64,000 nucleotides of DNA from Angiostrongylus vasorum (taxonomy: Eukaryota; Nematoda; Chromadorea; Rhabditida; Metastrongylidae), in assembly GCA_018806985.1 (NCBI GenBank), contig JADANN010000380.1, forward strand, positions 808,501 to 872,500, read 5' to 3'. The notes under the pieces are model-generated. The model ran no database searches. It saw only the letters and a list, made by a program, of their open reading frames with translations, and was not told the DNA's origin. How positions within the stretch are numbered: the stretch's first letter is position 1; each line of letters opens with the position of its first letter. The translations under genes and the position numbers were made by a program. This document shows, one piece after another, positions 12,166 to 25,099 of the stretch.

Positions 12166-12299
12166 TACGGTTTTAGGAATAGTCACATTACCTCTTAAAG
12201 ACTTCCGCCATTGCTGATCATACAAGTGGTCGTTTATTTGAAGGTGAGACCCTCAACTAGGCTACGTTTTGCGATATCGGTATGTATTTCAGGTGACGG

Positions 12300-14690
12300 G
12301 TGATGGCTATATCAGCAAAGCAACGTCACATGTCGATGTTGTGTGAGTGTGGAACCGGGCGTACTCCCAGTTTACCGCACAGAGTGTCTGTGTCAAAATG
12401 TCACCTTTCATCCTCGAGTATATCTATAACTCACTTTCAAAGATTAGCAGGCTATACGTGGATATCAAAAAAGCTGAACTCATTAGATTAAACGAGCCTC
12501 ATTCTCCTGACCCTGATAAAGTCCACGATACGGCAGCGATGGGTATGTCGCGGTTGTGCCAAAATTCTACGGCGGTTCAGACCATCGCCTCCTTCGCGTC
12601 GTGCAAGATTCTATTTCTTGTGAGAAGGAGAAAAATCCGCTAAATTCAAAAAGCGAAGTACCAAAATCATCATAAACTGGGATTTAATCAATTCACTAGT
12701 CGGCTGTTGGGAAGATGCAGTTCTCGATAACATCGACGAAGATTACGATCGATCCATTCAACATCTCCATGTTAAAGCTGTAGAACCTGAGAGTTCGGAA
12801 GTCACCAACAGACAGCGGTCTCCAAAAACACTCGAGCAGATACACCATCGTAGAATGGCGCAAGCTGCATACAACCGCCCACTCACGTCCGAACTTGCAA
12901 AACGTGCAAACAGGTGATAAAAGAAGATCTTAAAGAGAGAAAAGCAGCAGTTACGGTCGAGGTTGCGGAGGCTGGAAAAAGAATTCTCACAGCCCACCAA
13001 GCTTCGCCAATAACAAAACCAACATGATTGCAACCCGACGCCCAGACGAAACAATTACAGCTTCCAAAGAGATAATGAAAGAAATCATTCGTGACTATTA
13101 CTCGGATCACTTCAGTAGCCACTTCTTCATGTTCAAATACTAAATAAAAGACGATGGATATGTCGCCCACTTTTCGGAAACCTGGCGTAGACGGTGAAGA
13201 ATCGAACAACACCAGGTCACGACAGGATAAGAACCGAACACCTGAAGAATCATCCACCAGTTCTCGTAAACACATTGGCTCGGCTCCTCACATCCTACCT
13301 GTCAGAACGCAAGGTTCCCATTCAGTGGTAGACCAGCAAGGCCGTGCTATTGTTCAAGAAAGGTGACCTCTACGATATCGGCAACTATCGCCCAATCTGC
13401 TTGCTGACTGCCGTCTACAAACTTTTCACTCGAGTCATCCTAAACAACACTGATAGAACACTCGACGAAGGACAGCCATGTGAGCAAGCAGGGGTTTCGA
13501 AAAGGATTTAGTGCGATGGACCATATCCACACGATAACAAAATCCATTTAAGTATTGCGAGAGCACAGGAGATCAATCTGTCTCACATTCATTCATTTGA
13601 AGAATGCTTTTGAGATAGAGCAGTCATGGAGGCACTAGACAGCCAAGAACTCCCTAATCAGTATAAAAAGATTCCTCGTGAGCTACATAAAAATTTTACG
13701 ACGAAGATATCACCATTCTATAAGGATATTAACATCGACGTCAAAAGAGTGTTTACGCAAGGCGATACCACCTCGCGAAAATTATTTACCACCGCCCCTC
13801 GAGAACGCCATGAGAACACTGAAGTGGGACAGGATTGGAGTGAAAATTGATGGTCAGCAACTACACCATCTTGGCCTTGCTGATGACATCTTTTTTATGA
13901 CATCAAACATTACCAAGCGGAACGAATGCTTGCCGATTTTGATAAAGCCTGTGAAAAGATTGGTCATCGACCAAATCTCACAAAAACGATGTTCATGAGA
14001 AACGGATTGGTTACGTATTCCCCATGCACGCTCAGCAGAGTGAATATTTCCGAATGCACCAGTTATGTCTTATCTAGATCGGGAAATCAAGATGATGAAC
14101 GACTTAAGTTCGGAGTTGAGCAGAAGGAAGTGAGCGCCTTAAGGAGCTCTTAAAAGTATCGAGGATGTGGTGAGCAAAAGAAAGAACACCCGACTCCGTG
14201 CCCACCTCTTCGACTCCACGATTTTCTCTGCCACATAACGTATGCTCCGGAACCTTAGCAGCTACGTAATCAGAATGAAAGATCATTCAGAGTTATTGAA
14301 CGCGTAGTCGAAAGGACGATGCTAGGAGTACCTCGTATCACGCAAGTGATAGGACGGATTTGAAATTACGATCTACGTCAACGATCGAAAACCAGAGTTG
14401 CCGTTCCATACGCCTTACTGTCGAAGATAAAGGGCGCCGGATATGTAATGCGTATGAGCAACAACCCAAGGACGAGAACCTTAGTGACTGGACTCCTCGG
14501 GATGTCAGGCGTACTGCAGCAAGACCACCGATTCGATGATCAGAGTTCTTCACGAAAACCCTAGAAGAAAGAAATAGTGTTCAACGAGTCCCTAGAACGA
14601 GCAGAACCCACTAGGCTACATTTGAACGCGGCATGAAGCAATGAGAAGTTGCTCGAGTCACTCGACGATCAATGGGATGAAAGTCTTTAC
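12300..14690 (+). mobile_element. RTE-type non-LTR retrotransposon, decayed copy 2
   Basis: The 5' region (12,300-12,530) passes abruptly to the endonuclease end (12,545-12,650), skipping most of the endonuclease. Linker and reverse transcriptase pieces follow: GDLYDIGNYRPICLL near 13,363-13,410, GLADDIFFMT near 13,872-13,905 (the FADD-type catalytic box, altered), and the C-terminal region to 14,690. Several stops and frameshifts are present. The 3' end lacks the GTGATACAG tail seen in copies 3 and 4. Confidence 0.75.
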
Positions 14691-14694
14691 AAAG

Positions 14695-15960
14695 AAAGGA
14701 AAGAACACGCACTATATTCTAACTAGTATTGTTTTCTCTTAACTAGGTTTTTTCTTCGCTATTCTTCACAAAGATTTGCTCGAAAATTCACAGACCACCA
14801 CTATAGTCTATCGCTAATTTTTTCTTCGATCGGAGTAGGGCTACTATCTTGCAAATAGGTTTAGGTCTAGTGGAATTCCCACGGCTCAGACTTTGATTTG
14901 GTTTTCTGATATAAATGTCAAAGTCTTTCTTATTTTGCGTAATGATGCCCGCATGCTAAACATTTTCACTAGGCATCTTCATGACACTTTGTACATTCAC
15001 CACACCTTTCTATGTAATCTGAAGACGAGGAGGTAAACCATTACAGCAATACTTGGACTAGTCAGTTAACACGAGACCGGTGTACAGGCTACCTGGCTAA
15101 CGTCTTGGCACCCTCGCCTTCTACTCTAAGAAATATGATGACTATGTATGTCTAGTTTAAGTAACCGTCGGTTCTGGAAATATTGTTTCTTTATGTGCTT
15201 GCTAGTAAAGTACCGACAGTTGCAGGAAGAATCGCAACAGGAAAATAGACCAAATGGGTGGTGGCAGATCAGCAATCAACTTGTATAGAAGCGCACTGCT
15301 CATGACACTTCACTAATTAATATTTCCAATCGACGTCACTATGAAGACCCACAATGCAAGGCGCCTTCATGGGTATGCTAACCGCACAAACTATTTCCCA
15401 ATATCTCAAACACTTACTGAATGTCGTAACCAATACGGCGCTAACGAACCCTTCTGGTCTTCTAAGTAGTGACGTTGTTCGCCACCTGCACAAGATGAAT
15501 TATCTATTTTCCAAAGGAAAATTCTAGTAGTACCGTTAGTGCACCGTAAGTATAATTTGCTACCATAGACCTCCTTAATTATGGTTATTCCGTCTTCCAA
15601 TGACTACCGTATAGAGATCTCGAAAACTGGGTTGATATTCCTCCTCTATCTTCACTTTTCTTGGCCAGAAATATCCATAGGCTGTTCACTTGACTCTACT
15701 GCGAAGGGCTGCATTTGCTCATAGATAGTTTATTTGATGAGCACCATAAACATAACCATTTGATGATACGCCTATTCGATGGTAATGATAAGATAAGCAA
15801 CACTGCAAAGACATATTCGAAGAAGCCATTATTTATCTCATCAAAAAAATAGATCTCAAAAAAAAGCAGACCATAAAACTCCTTTTGTCTATAACGACAG
15901 AAAAAAAGAGCCCCATAAACCACCCAAGTTAATGTAAGCCAGATATTTTCCTGCGATCTT
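14695..15960. other. No gene recognised
   Basis: Open frames occur on the minus strand at 15,406-15,600 and 15,696-15,923, but I cannot tie them to any family or splice structure. Confidence 0.35.
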
Positions 15961-15964
15961 GCTA

Positions 15965-18425
15965 CACCCCACGGAGGTCCCTCACATGAGGGATCTCGAG
16001 CCGGTTAGTCGCGAGGTTACGTGTCGTGTCCCCAGGTGGCGGATAGGAGGTTAATCGCGGACCAAAAGCGACCTTTGTTTCTCTGAGACGCAGGTGGATC
16101 CGGGGATGGACTCCCTGTTTCTGCTGCGCCGATTTGGCACACATTTTCTGTACATGCTAGGCGTATTCATGTATGTATGTGTGGGTTCGTTTTCGCTTAT
16201 GCGGATTGCATTCTACGAGACCATTCGGCCAAAAGCATGCAATCAAGTGTCAGGGAAGCATACAGGGAGGCGGTTAAGAGTCGCCTCCAACAAATAAGCT
16301 CCATAACCACTCTGGAAGACCCTGGCAAGCTACCCGTGAGTATAGCCAGCCCCCCACGTTCAGAGCCCAGCAAGCTATACGTGGGTATCAAAATGTTAAA
16401 CACAATAAAAGAAACGGGTCTCATTCCCCCGACCCCGAAAGAGCCCCCAATTTCGCAGCGTTGGGTAGGGACGAGTACAGAGAGGCTGCTAAAATCTCAG
16501 GCCCAATGGAAGCTGCCTGGATCGCAAAGAACTAAGGTGGCGATCTGTACCTACAATGCACGTAGACTTGCATGCGAGTAGTCGACAGAAGACTTGGTCA
16601 CGCAAGCGAGAAAAAATAAAGCACGACATCAACGTCCCTAGCCGAGACGAGACGACGTCACCCATTCAACGCGGTCTATGACACCGGAGAAGAATTTTTC
16701 CTCGGAACATGAGACAGCAGAGAGTCGGCGACGTATACGTTATCGTCAACACGAGTTTGTCCATGAACATCGATTCATTCGAACAGCTTACAACCCGAAT
16801 CGGACGTTTACGATTAAAAAGATGTGAATCAATACCGCCTTTGACAATCGTCGTCGTTTACGCCCCGACATAAAACTATGACGAAGAAGAAGTTGAAGCG
16901 TTCTATATGGACTTGGAGAAGTTCTACAGAGAAGACGATACATTATGCGAGGTCATCATTGGAGATTTTAACGCCAAGATTGGACCAAGAAGAACGTCTG
17001 AAGAACGTCACATTGGGACCCACGGATCAGAAAGGAACGAACGGGTGAGCGGCTGTCTGAGTTTATCATGGCGACCAAGACCATCCATGGTAACTCACAA
17101 TTCCAGAAGCCCCACCCTCAACGCCAGACGTGGGAGTCTCCCAGTGGAGAGTGCCATAACGAAATAGACCACATCATAGTAAACCGAAGGTTCTGCCCTA
17201 GCCGATGTCGCTGTTGCCCCAAAATTCTACATGGGATCAGAGCACCGCCTCCTTTGTGTAAGATTCCATTTCCCGCAGAAAGGAGAAAAAACCGCTAAAT
17301 TGAACAACGAAGTACCAAGCCAGTATAAATTAGGACTTATTTAACTTATTAGTCGGCTGTTGGGAACATGCCGTTGTCGATAACATCGACGAGGAATACG
17401 AACGGCTCATTTAACATCTTCACGTTAGCGCTATGAAAGCTGAGAGTTCGAAAGTCACCAAGAGACGTCTGTCTCTAGAAACACTCGAGCTGACACGCCA
17501 GCGTGGAATCGCACGAGGTGCAGGCAACCGCGAACTAACGTCCGAACTTGCAAAACATTGCAGACAGGCGATAAAAGAAGATCTTAAAGAGAGAAGAGCA
17601 GCAGTAATGGTCGAAGCTGCAGAGGCTGGGAAAAGCATTCGCAAAGCCCACCGAAGCTTCGCCAATTACAAGACTAAGATGATTGCACTCCGACGCTCAG
17701 ACGAAACAGTTACAGCGTCCAGAAAGGCACTGAAAAAAAATCATTCACGAATACCACTCAGATCTATTCGATAGCCACGTCCACCTCCCATCATATGAAA
17801 TAAAGGAGGATGGATATGTTGTACCACCGGTTCTGCCTTCCAAAATCCGACATGCCATTTCATCGGTGAAAAAATCGAACAACACCAGGTCAGGACAGGA
17901 TAAGATCAGAACACCTGAATGACATTCCGCCAGTCCTCGTAAACACACTAGCTCGGCTCTTCACACGTTACCTGTCCGAATGGAAGGTCCCGACTCAGTG
18001 GAAGACCAGCAAGACCGTGTTATTGTTCAAGAAAGGTGACCTCTACGATATCGGCAACTATCGCCCAATCTGCTTGCTGACTGCCGTCTACAAACTTTTC
18101 ACTCGAGTCATCCTAAACAACACTGATAGAACACTCGACGAAGGACAGCCATGTGAGCAAGCAGGGTTTCGAAAAGGATTTAGTGCGATGGACCATATCC
18201 ACACGATAACAAGACTCATTGAAGTATCGCAAGAGTACAAAAGACCGCTCTGTCTTACCTTCATCGATTTACAAAAGGCCTTTGATTCAGTCGAGATAGA
18301 AGCAGTCGTGGAAGCCCTGGATATTCAATGAGTCCCTACTCAGCACATAAAGATTCTTCGTGAGCATATAAAGATTTTACAACCTAGATATCACCATTCT
18401 ACAACGATATTAACGTTGATTTTTT
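15965..18425 (+). mobile_element. RTE-type retrotransposon copy 3, 5' part
   Basis: This is the best preserved RTE copy. Its 5' region starts near 15,965, as copy 4 does near 51,235. The endonuclease runs from about 16,740 to 17,290: an AP-endonuclease-like fold with VVYAPT-type and [10 protein letters not shown] motifs and DHIIVNRRF, where a frameshift splits the end. A basic linker lies at 17,433-17,774. The reverse transcriptase begins at about 18,017 (GDLYDIGNYRPICLL, then QAGFRKGFS and FIDLQKAFDSVE). The reading breaks near 18,420 where foreign sequence starts; the rest of the element resumes near 19,515. Confidence 0.8.
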
Positions 18426-18429
18426 TAAA

Positions 18430-19495
18430 AATCCATCAATGAATATATAAGTAAGGTGCTCAAGATACAGCAACAGCTGGGCAGAAACGTCAGTTTCACA
18501 TCAGACTTAAGAGGTACTAGAAAAAGAGCCCCTACAGCAACCTTTTGGGCCTTAAACCCGCATGTCCACAAGCAAGATATATCCATGTTTCTATCGTGAA
18601 GCAGTAGGACATTCCCCCAATTGACTGCAAAAAGTGCGAACGTATGAAGAAAGAGTACAGATTATAAAAGATCAGAGCCTTTGCTTTAACTGTGGATCAA
18701 AGTTTCACAAAACATCCGCTTGCAAAGGCGGGTGCTGACGAGTATGCAGTAAACGTGGACATCACACTTCCATTTGTAAGCAGCAAAAACCTTCAAAAGA
18801 AGACCTTAATCAATCAGAAGTAGGCCAAAAAGACAAACAAAAGCGGCCTATCAACACTACGAAAAAGCAAGAAGACTACGCCGTCAAGAATCAATACAGC
18901 AGAATCCCAACAAAACTATCAGAATGATACAGTCATACTCTACGCAATGAAACGAGATACAACGAGTGTCCAAGTTTTAGCATGACAAGCGCAAATCTTC
19001 AATCCATTAACTTAGACAAGAGAACCAGTAGGTCTCTTACTTGAAACAGGATCCGATCGCTCATTTATTACCAACGACTTGGCTGAACGTCTTCATTTAC
19101 GAAATATTGATTCCGTAGAACTACCCATTAACACATTCGCAGCTCTTAACGAAGCGAAAAAAGAACTGTGGAGTTACCGCAGTAAAATTGTAGGATGTCT
19201 ATGGAACACAACATGAAATTACAGTAACCAGGATCGAGACCATCACCAAACCGCTAAAGCGTATATCGCTCAGCCAAAAGGATGAAAAGTTCCTCCATCA
19301 TAATAATACTAAACTGTCGATCGATCCTAACTGTAACAGCGTACATCCGCAAATCCTGCTCGGATGTTCATACCTATACACAAGTTTGAGGTATTGCCCT
19401 GTGACAACTACGAAAACTCCCGCGTGGGGTCTTCTCACAAAGTGGAGCATTCTGCTTAAAGCTAGTGGTTATTCGGTGCCGACAACTGACTCGAA
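18430..19495 (+). mobile_element. BEL/Pao retrotransposon fragment inside RTE copy 3
   Basis: A CCHC zinc knuckle (CFNCGSKFHKTSAC, about 18,681-18,722) is followed by a second one broken by a stop. An aspartyl protease segment then appears (about 19,029-19,170) in which the expected DTG reads ETG: LLLETGSDRSFIT. Gag knuckles followed by such a protease are typical of BEL/Pao polyproteins. No LTRs and no target-site duplication are evident. A block near 19,400-19,465 recurs inverted at 32,507-32,570. Confidence 0.65.
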
Positions 19496-19514
19496 GGCCT
19501 ATTTTCCACTAGCA

Positions 19515-20470
19515 CCTGCATTAGGCGATACCATCTCGCCAAAATTATTCACCGCCACCCTCCAGAACGTCATGCGAACTTCGGAATGGGATAATATGGG
19601 AGTGAAAAATCGATGGTCGGCAGTTACATCATCTTCGTTTTGCTGATGACACTTATAACACCAAACATTAGCCAAGCGGAACGTATGCTTGCCGACTTTG
19701 ATAAAGCCTATGGAAAGATTGGTCTTCAACTAAATCTCACAGTAACGATGTTCATGAAGAACGGATTGGTTTCGCATGCCCCATTCATGCTCAACGGAAC
19801 GAATATCTCGGAATGCTCCAGTTATATCTATCTAAGTCGGGAAATCAATATGATGAACGACCTAGCTCCAGAGCTGAGCAGAAGGAAAAGAGCTGCTTGA
19901 GGGTGCTTTCAAGAGCATCGAGGATGTAGTGAAGAGAACAAGGAACTCCCGAACCCGTGCCCACCTTTTCGACTCAACGGTACTTCCTGCCCCTAACGCA
20001 TGCGTCAGAAACTTGGTCGTTGCGTAAGCAGAATGAAAGGTCACTTAGCGTTATCCAACGCGCAGTCGAAAGGGCGATGCCAGGAGTATCCCGTTCCACA
20101 CAAGGGAAGGGATCCGAAACTCCGATCTGCGTCGACGATCAAAAATCAAAGATTCCGTTCTGTACGCCAAACAATCGAAGATAAGGTTGGCAGGACACGT
20201 AATCCGTATGAACGACATCCGGTAGACAAGAGCCGTTAATAACTGTTTTCCTTGGGATGTTATACGCACTGCAGAAAGGCCACCTACCCGGTGGTCAGAG
20301 TTCCTCACGGAAAGCCTAGAAGAAAGATATGATGCTCAACGAGTTCCTAGAGCGAGCAGAACCCACTGGGGCTACTCTTGCACGCGACAGGGAAAAATGG
20401 AAGATTTATTGGCACCCGTACGAGTCACTAGACGACCAACGGAACTACAGGTGATACAGATGACAGGTGA
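19515..20470 (+). mobile_element. RTE-type retrotransposon copy 3, 3' part
   Basis: The reverse transcriptase continues from GDTISPKLFTATLQN (about 19,520) through AERMLADFDKAYGKIGLQL and NISECSSYIYLSREINMMND, with frameshifts, to the C-terminal region. The element ends at 20,450-20,470 with GTGATACAGATGACAGGTGAT, the short repeated tail characteristic of RTE. Together with 15,965-18,425 it makes one interrupted copy. Confidence 0.8.
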
Positions 20471-20479
20471 TCATCCTAT

Positions 20480-21175
20480 GCCTTAAAATGGTAGTTAAAA
20501 ATGTGCACGAAAATAATCCTCATAGTAACATTATTGCACGTAGGTCTTTCCCTTAAACTAGAAAAATGGTGTACGCCAGCATCTTCGTGAAGTCAATAAC
20601 AGTGTGATAGAAATCTTGCCTTGGAAGTTCAGGGTGGTCTTATTAGATTTTTCATCCAGCAACCTCCAAGACAACACAACCTCTTTAAACTCAAGTTATC
20701 TCGAGATCTACTGAATTTTCACTAAAACGAAAATGTCAAGCTAAAACAAATGCCTTCCATTTTCACTTCCATAGTGCGTTTTTATTTTTTCTAGTACACT
20801 TATTCGTTCTAATCCAGTGCCTTTGCAACTTCCGTAAATCTCATCAGGAAAAATAGCACAATTAGAAGCGTTCCTAAATCTTATCAACAGAAAACGACAC
20901 TACAATATCTAAAGTTCTGTTCTACTGAAAACTACTAGTCGTGTACTGGGTGCCTCTCTAGGATACAAAAAGGCATAGAATGTTGCACACAGACAGATAA
21001 AAAATGATAGTGAAAGGCGAAGTCAGTGTAGCAAAATTAGACACGTAAACATTGAAAAAAGGAGAAAAAGGTTGATGGAGCAATGAGCTTTTTTTGTACG
21101 TCACAAAAATATCATTATCTACAAGTTAAATGAGAGCTTCCTGCCAGTTATCTGTGACAACATCTATAACCACAT
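20480..21175. other. ATG4 3' flank, nothing recognised
   Basis: This AT-rich sequence downstream of the minus-strand ATG4 gene presumably includes its 3' UTR near 21,100-21,175. No repeat or coding signal was noticed. Confidence 0.35.
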
Positions 21176-21177
21176 AA

Positions 21178-24100
21178 CTAAAGCATTTCGAATCCGTGCT
21201 CTAGAGCCTGTCGTCGCTCATCATCGGTCACTTCTTGGTGTGAATTACACATAGGCGTCTCATGGTAGCGAACAGAAAAGAGCGGATCCTTAGTACGTTT
21301 TGATCCCTCGCCTGGTCCCAAATCCATGTCAATTACTTGGTTCTATAAAACAAAAAAACTTGAGCTGATCAACTGTGAAAACGGAAGTTAGCTGAGGAAA
21401 AACATTAGAAAAAAGATGGTAAAACGCACTAAATTTAGAATACGGAATGACTCATCCATCTCTTCTCTGCATTTAAACATAAATCCCACTACGCAGCTCG
21501 GATCCATATCTTTCATCGCCATTTTGGAGAACGAATGACAATGGTATGCACACAGAGGATGTTTTCGTTTCTCGCTCTTAAATTTTTTATTTCTTTATTA
21601 TATTCTCAACTTTATTTGGTACTCGTGAAAACTGTTTATTCCTGGTTTAGACCTCCATAGAGGTTTCAGTTAATATATTTGCTAACTAATGAGTATACAT
21701 GAGTTACAGTGCATCGACGAAGAATTAGCTGTCCCATGCGTCTGACACACAAAATTCAACGTTATTCCAAATCATTATGAAGTGGATTGAATTTTTAACG
21801 CAATTATATTGCATGCTGTCTTCCACCTCCCAATGGTTTACCGTCTCATCGTGACTGGGAGGTGTTCCTAGGTGTCGGGGTGGGACTCCTAAGCTGAGAA
21901 ACGGACCATTGGAGTATCCAAGTAAGTTATCTTCCACAAAAGAAAATGAAGATGTAACATTGTCGTTAATAGGAGTAAGTTAATGGCCAGTTACGAACCA
22001 GTAAAACACCAACGAAATGATTTCGCTCAGCGGAAAAATGGTAATAACAGAAAAATCCTAGAAGATAAATGTTGAATTTAACCTTTCCCTCGCCTTCTAG
22101 TGATGATCTATCCCACACGGATATCGGCACATATTCCTGTGCTACGTGAGGATCCAAATAAATTACATCCTTAAATAAGAAATGAGACAAAGTTTATCCA
22201 CATGAGACCAGGAAGGTCACAATAAGAAACACTTTTAAAAACGAAATATGGTAAAAGATGATAAGAACTTACGTACTAACCTAATCTATAGAAAGTGAAA
22301 TTTGCTGATGAGAAAATGGAAGTAAATCACGTTTTCGTATCTGATATCTGATGCTGTCAATAATTAACAAAGACAACTAACATGGCCGAAGCAACCGATG
22401 AAGTAGAGTGAATGATCCGGCTTCCCACCAATAATACCAAGGCAAGTTCTCAGCGATAAGATATGCCGGACGTGGTAGTTATACAGCTGAATTTACATCT
22501 GGATCTTATTTTTAGTATATAAAAAAGACAAAGGAACTCCACCTAAATCTTTATTTCCGAAAGGCAAATTGCTGTCAACTTACCGGATTCACGCGATTCG
22601 TACCTAACCGAAGGGGAACAAATAGGAGGAGACGCTTTGACCAAGCATGACTCTCCCGCTCGGCATCTCCAACTACAACCTGGCCATCTACAGCTAGTAA
22701 TAAAGAGAGGTCGCTTGTCAGTGGAGACAGAGATAGTTTCAATGCTTTCTTGACCAACAATAGCACTTCAGATGGTGCATACCATCGTCCAATGGGATTA
22801 ACGGCCACTTCATTCGCACATGAAATTTCAAGCAGCCGATGGATGCCAAGCGGAGCTGACTGGCAGTCCTTAATGAGACAATACAAATAGTAAAATAAGG
22901 ATGCAAGCCTCATTATAAGAAGAAGTGTAGCACTTACTTATTTGGATAACTGGAAGACCCGTCTTCACCGGTTGTGCGGGACCCAGCGTAAGCTCCATTT
23001 TTTGGAGTTTTACTGGCTAAGCCATTGTTTTCTTGGAGATCCGAGGCCAGCCTGACCAAAGGCTGCTCCAGGTAGTCACCACCACAGAAAATCGCCGTCC
23101 TTGTGGATCAGAAGGAGATTTCTTACCATGCGACTAGTTCGGTAACAGGATGGCGGTGGATCTGGTACTGGTTTACTCTTAGTTGGGCCTCCTGATGGAA
23201 ACGCCGGACCCCTTCTCAGCTGGGGACCCTGCCAGGAGGATGAATCCCACCGCTGTAAATCGCAGCCCGGCACCCAGGAACATCTCCCAGCCACGATGAG
23301 GCGGTAAAACCGTTGGGAGGAAACAAGTGTAATAATCTATGTAACTTGCGCCACTGACTTCTCAAATTATTTTCTTTCGTTCAACACATTGAACACCATA
23401 AGATATAACACAGGATTGAAGATTTACCTCGAATAACTTCAAAATCTCTAACTGGGCATCGGCAAGCGGATCAGACCTCAACTGTTGTCGCAATTCTTTT
23501 AGTGATGACAGTTGTTTACGTTGAAAAACGCGCCATTCTCGACTCAGCCTATTGACTACTATAGCATGCGCAAGAGCCATTTGAGTTGTTCGAATCATAC
23601 AACCCCAACCGCAGTCACTTGTAGTCTAAATGTTCATGATGAATCTCAATTTAAGAAAAGCTCGAGAATCATTATAAATGATGAATACAAGGAAACGAAT
23701 AGATACGAAGAAGTTCTGGGACCCGCACAGTGTAATACATGTTATGTCGGGTCATACACAAAGAATAAAGCTATCGGCGTTCATCAATCCCTGATGGATG
23801 CGCAATGCATTCGACTTCATTAAGCATCGTTTGGAGGTGATTGAATGCATATTTGGCCTTTACAATGAAACGCGGTGGCCTACCGATGTATCGAGCTAGT
23901 GTTGCTGTCCTCCCAGATAAGTATGGTACCAATTTGCGACCTCAGAGTGATAGAGGACTCGGTGAGCCAAGACACGGTGTATTGAAGGGCGTCTCCGACC
24001 ACTGCGCTACACGCGCCCACAATAAAGATAAGGAAATGTAAACAATTATCTGAGGAACTCACTGTAGACCCAAGCAAAGGCGGCATTCCTGTCCGATATG

Positions 24101-24657
24101 TTATCCAAATTCGCGAGTAGTAATCACGACAAAAGTCCGAAAAGCTGGCACCACAAGAATTTTCTGTGTTTCACAATAATGAATTCAACTTGAACAAATG
24201 TCATAGTTTGGAAAAAAATAATACCAAAGACAATGACTTTCTTTAGTTTCTTCTTCCGGTTTTTCTCATTTCAAAAGGTTTAAATATTTATCTTATAAAG
24301 GACTGGAAATGGTGGAGCAATTGAGGTCAGGCGAATTCATGAAAAGTGATCTGTGAAAACACACACCGCTTCCTTCGGGATAATAGAATTGTCCAAGCAG
24401 AACGATGAGCTTGAAGTCTTCAGAAGAATAGTTGTCGTCAGAGAGATGCATCCACGTTCCTAAAATTTGCACAAAAACGGAATAGCAAAAACAAAATACA
24501 GGGGGAATTCATCATAAGGATTACCGGAGTACTTTATACTATTCCACATTGAAGATATTTTGTTCTTCCAATTAAAAGACGTTGGATCCGACTTCTCAGA
24601 AGAACGCCAGGAAGACCATGTTGAACCAGCTCTAAATAAAGTCGCAGAAACTTTCAT
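21178..24657 (-). CDS. atg-4: ATG4-family autophagy cysteine protease
   Basis: ATG4 processes and delipidates ATG8/LC3-type proteins in the cytosol, an essential step of autophagosome formation. Nine exons are read: 24525-24657, 24363-24459, 24063-24144, 23428-23625, 22584-22868, 22382-22486, 22083-22169, 21430-21576 and 21178-21342. All join in phase and give about 432 residues, normal for the family. Visible motifs are NKISSMWNSIKY (N-terminal), YYSRIWITYRTG, then SDCGWGCMIR with the catalytic Cys near residue 113, GRWYAPSEV, FVPLRLGTN, LGIIGGKPDHSLYF, and IYLDPH with the catalytic Asp and His near 306 and 308. DPSCVVGF follows. The protein ends EHGFEML, resembling the C-terminal LC3-interacting FEIL of human ATG4B. 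The ATG at 24,657 follows a TTAACAG acceptor-like site, perhaps for spliced leader addition. The exon 2 donor is uncertain. Confidence 0.92.
21825..21930 (+). repeat. Family D repeat, partial, in ATG4 intron
   Basis: It carries the terminal hairpin (CACCTCCCA ... TGGGAGGTG) and part of the body, inside the intron between exons 7 and 8. Confidence 0.55.
22930..23325 (-). repeat. Family D repeat in ATG4 intron
   Basis: A near complete reverse-oriented copy: the tail GGATACTTGG-like end near 22,935 is reduced, and the terminal hairpin lies at 23,285-23,325. It sits between ATG4 exons 4 and 5. Confidence 0.6.
23765..24020 (-). repeat. tRNA-headed SINE, family A, in ATG4 intron
   Basis: This reverse-oriented copy has its head near 24,015 (GCGTGTAGCGCAGTGGTC on the minus strand, a near-perfect A box) and its tail near 23,765. 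It lies between ATG4 exons 3 and 4. Confidence 0.65.
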
Positions 24658-24753
24658 GACCGACTTTCTGTTAACCTCGGCATTGATCGAACAGTCCTTT
24701 ATATTTTTGTTGAGCAAACATGAGGTGTTATTTCACTTCTTCATTTAAGAACA

Positions 24754-24787
24754 AGCTGACATTTCGGCGGATTTCGCCTTCCTCGGC
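24754..24787 (-). ncRNA. Hammerhead-like core, degenerate
   Basis: It reads CCGAGGA, a stem II with GGCG/CGCC, then GAAAUGUC. U4 of the CUGANGA box is replaced, so activity is doubtful. Confidence 0.3.
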
Positions 24788-25053
24788 CTGGAAACGTCAA
24801 CTTGACCGTAATCTACCCAGCCAAACACATCCATAACCAAACAGAGAAAATGCTAAGTCAAGATTTCAGTCACAGTGAATACATAGTGGATACTTTGGGG
24901 CACACGTATTCTTTGCAGAAGACTCATAGAAAGCGGTGAATGTGCGACGAAGCCATTCTGTGTTCAATGTGATTGAAATCTTGGTTTAGCACCTTCTGTT
25001 TGGCTATGGAGGTATTTGACTGGACAGATTGCGGTCAGCTTGACTTTTCCAGG

Positions 25054-25085
25054 CTCAGAAAAGCGAAGTCCGCCGAAACGTCAGC
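25054..25085 (+). ncRNA. Hammerhead-like core, degenerate
   Basis: It reads CUCAGAA, a stem II region, then GAAACGUCAGC. The first box is damaged while the GAAACGUC box is intact. Confidence 0.3.
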
Positions 25086-25099
25086 ATGCTTGTAAATAA

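Larger units (their letters stand above)
24752..25095. mobile_element. Foldback element with hammerhead-like arm ends (copy 2)
   Basis: The arms 24,752-24,930 and 24,960-25,095 are inverted repeats of each other. Each ends in a diverged hammerhead-like core: minus strand 24,754-24,787, plus strand 25,054-25,085. It lies about 100 bases upstream of the ATG4 start codon, so it could sit in the promoter. Confidence 0.6.
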
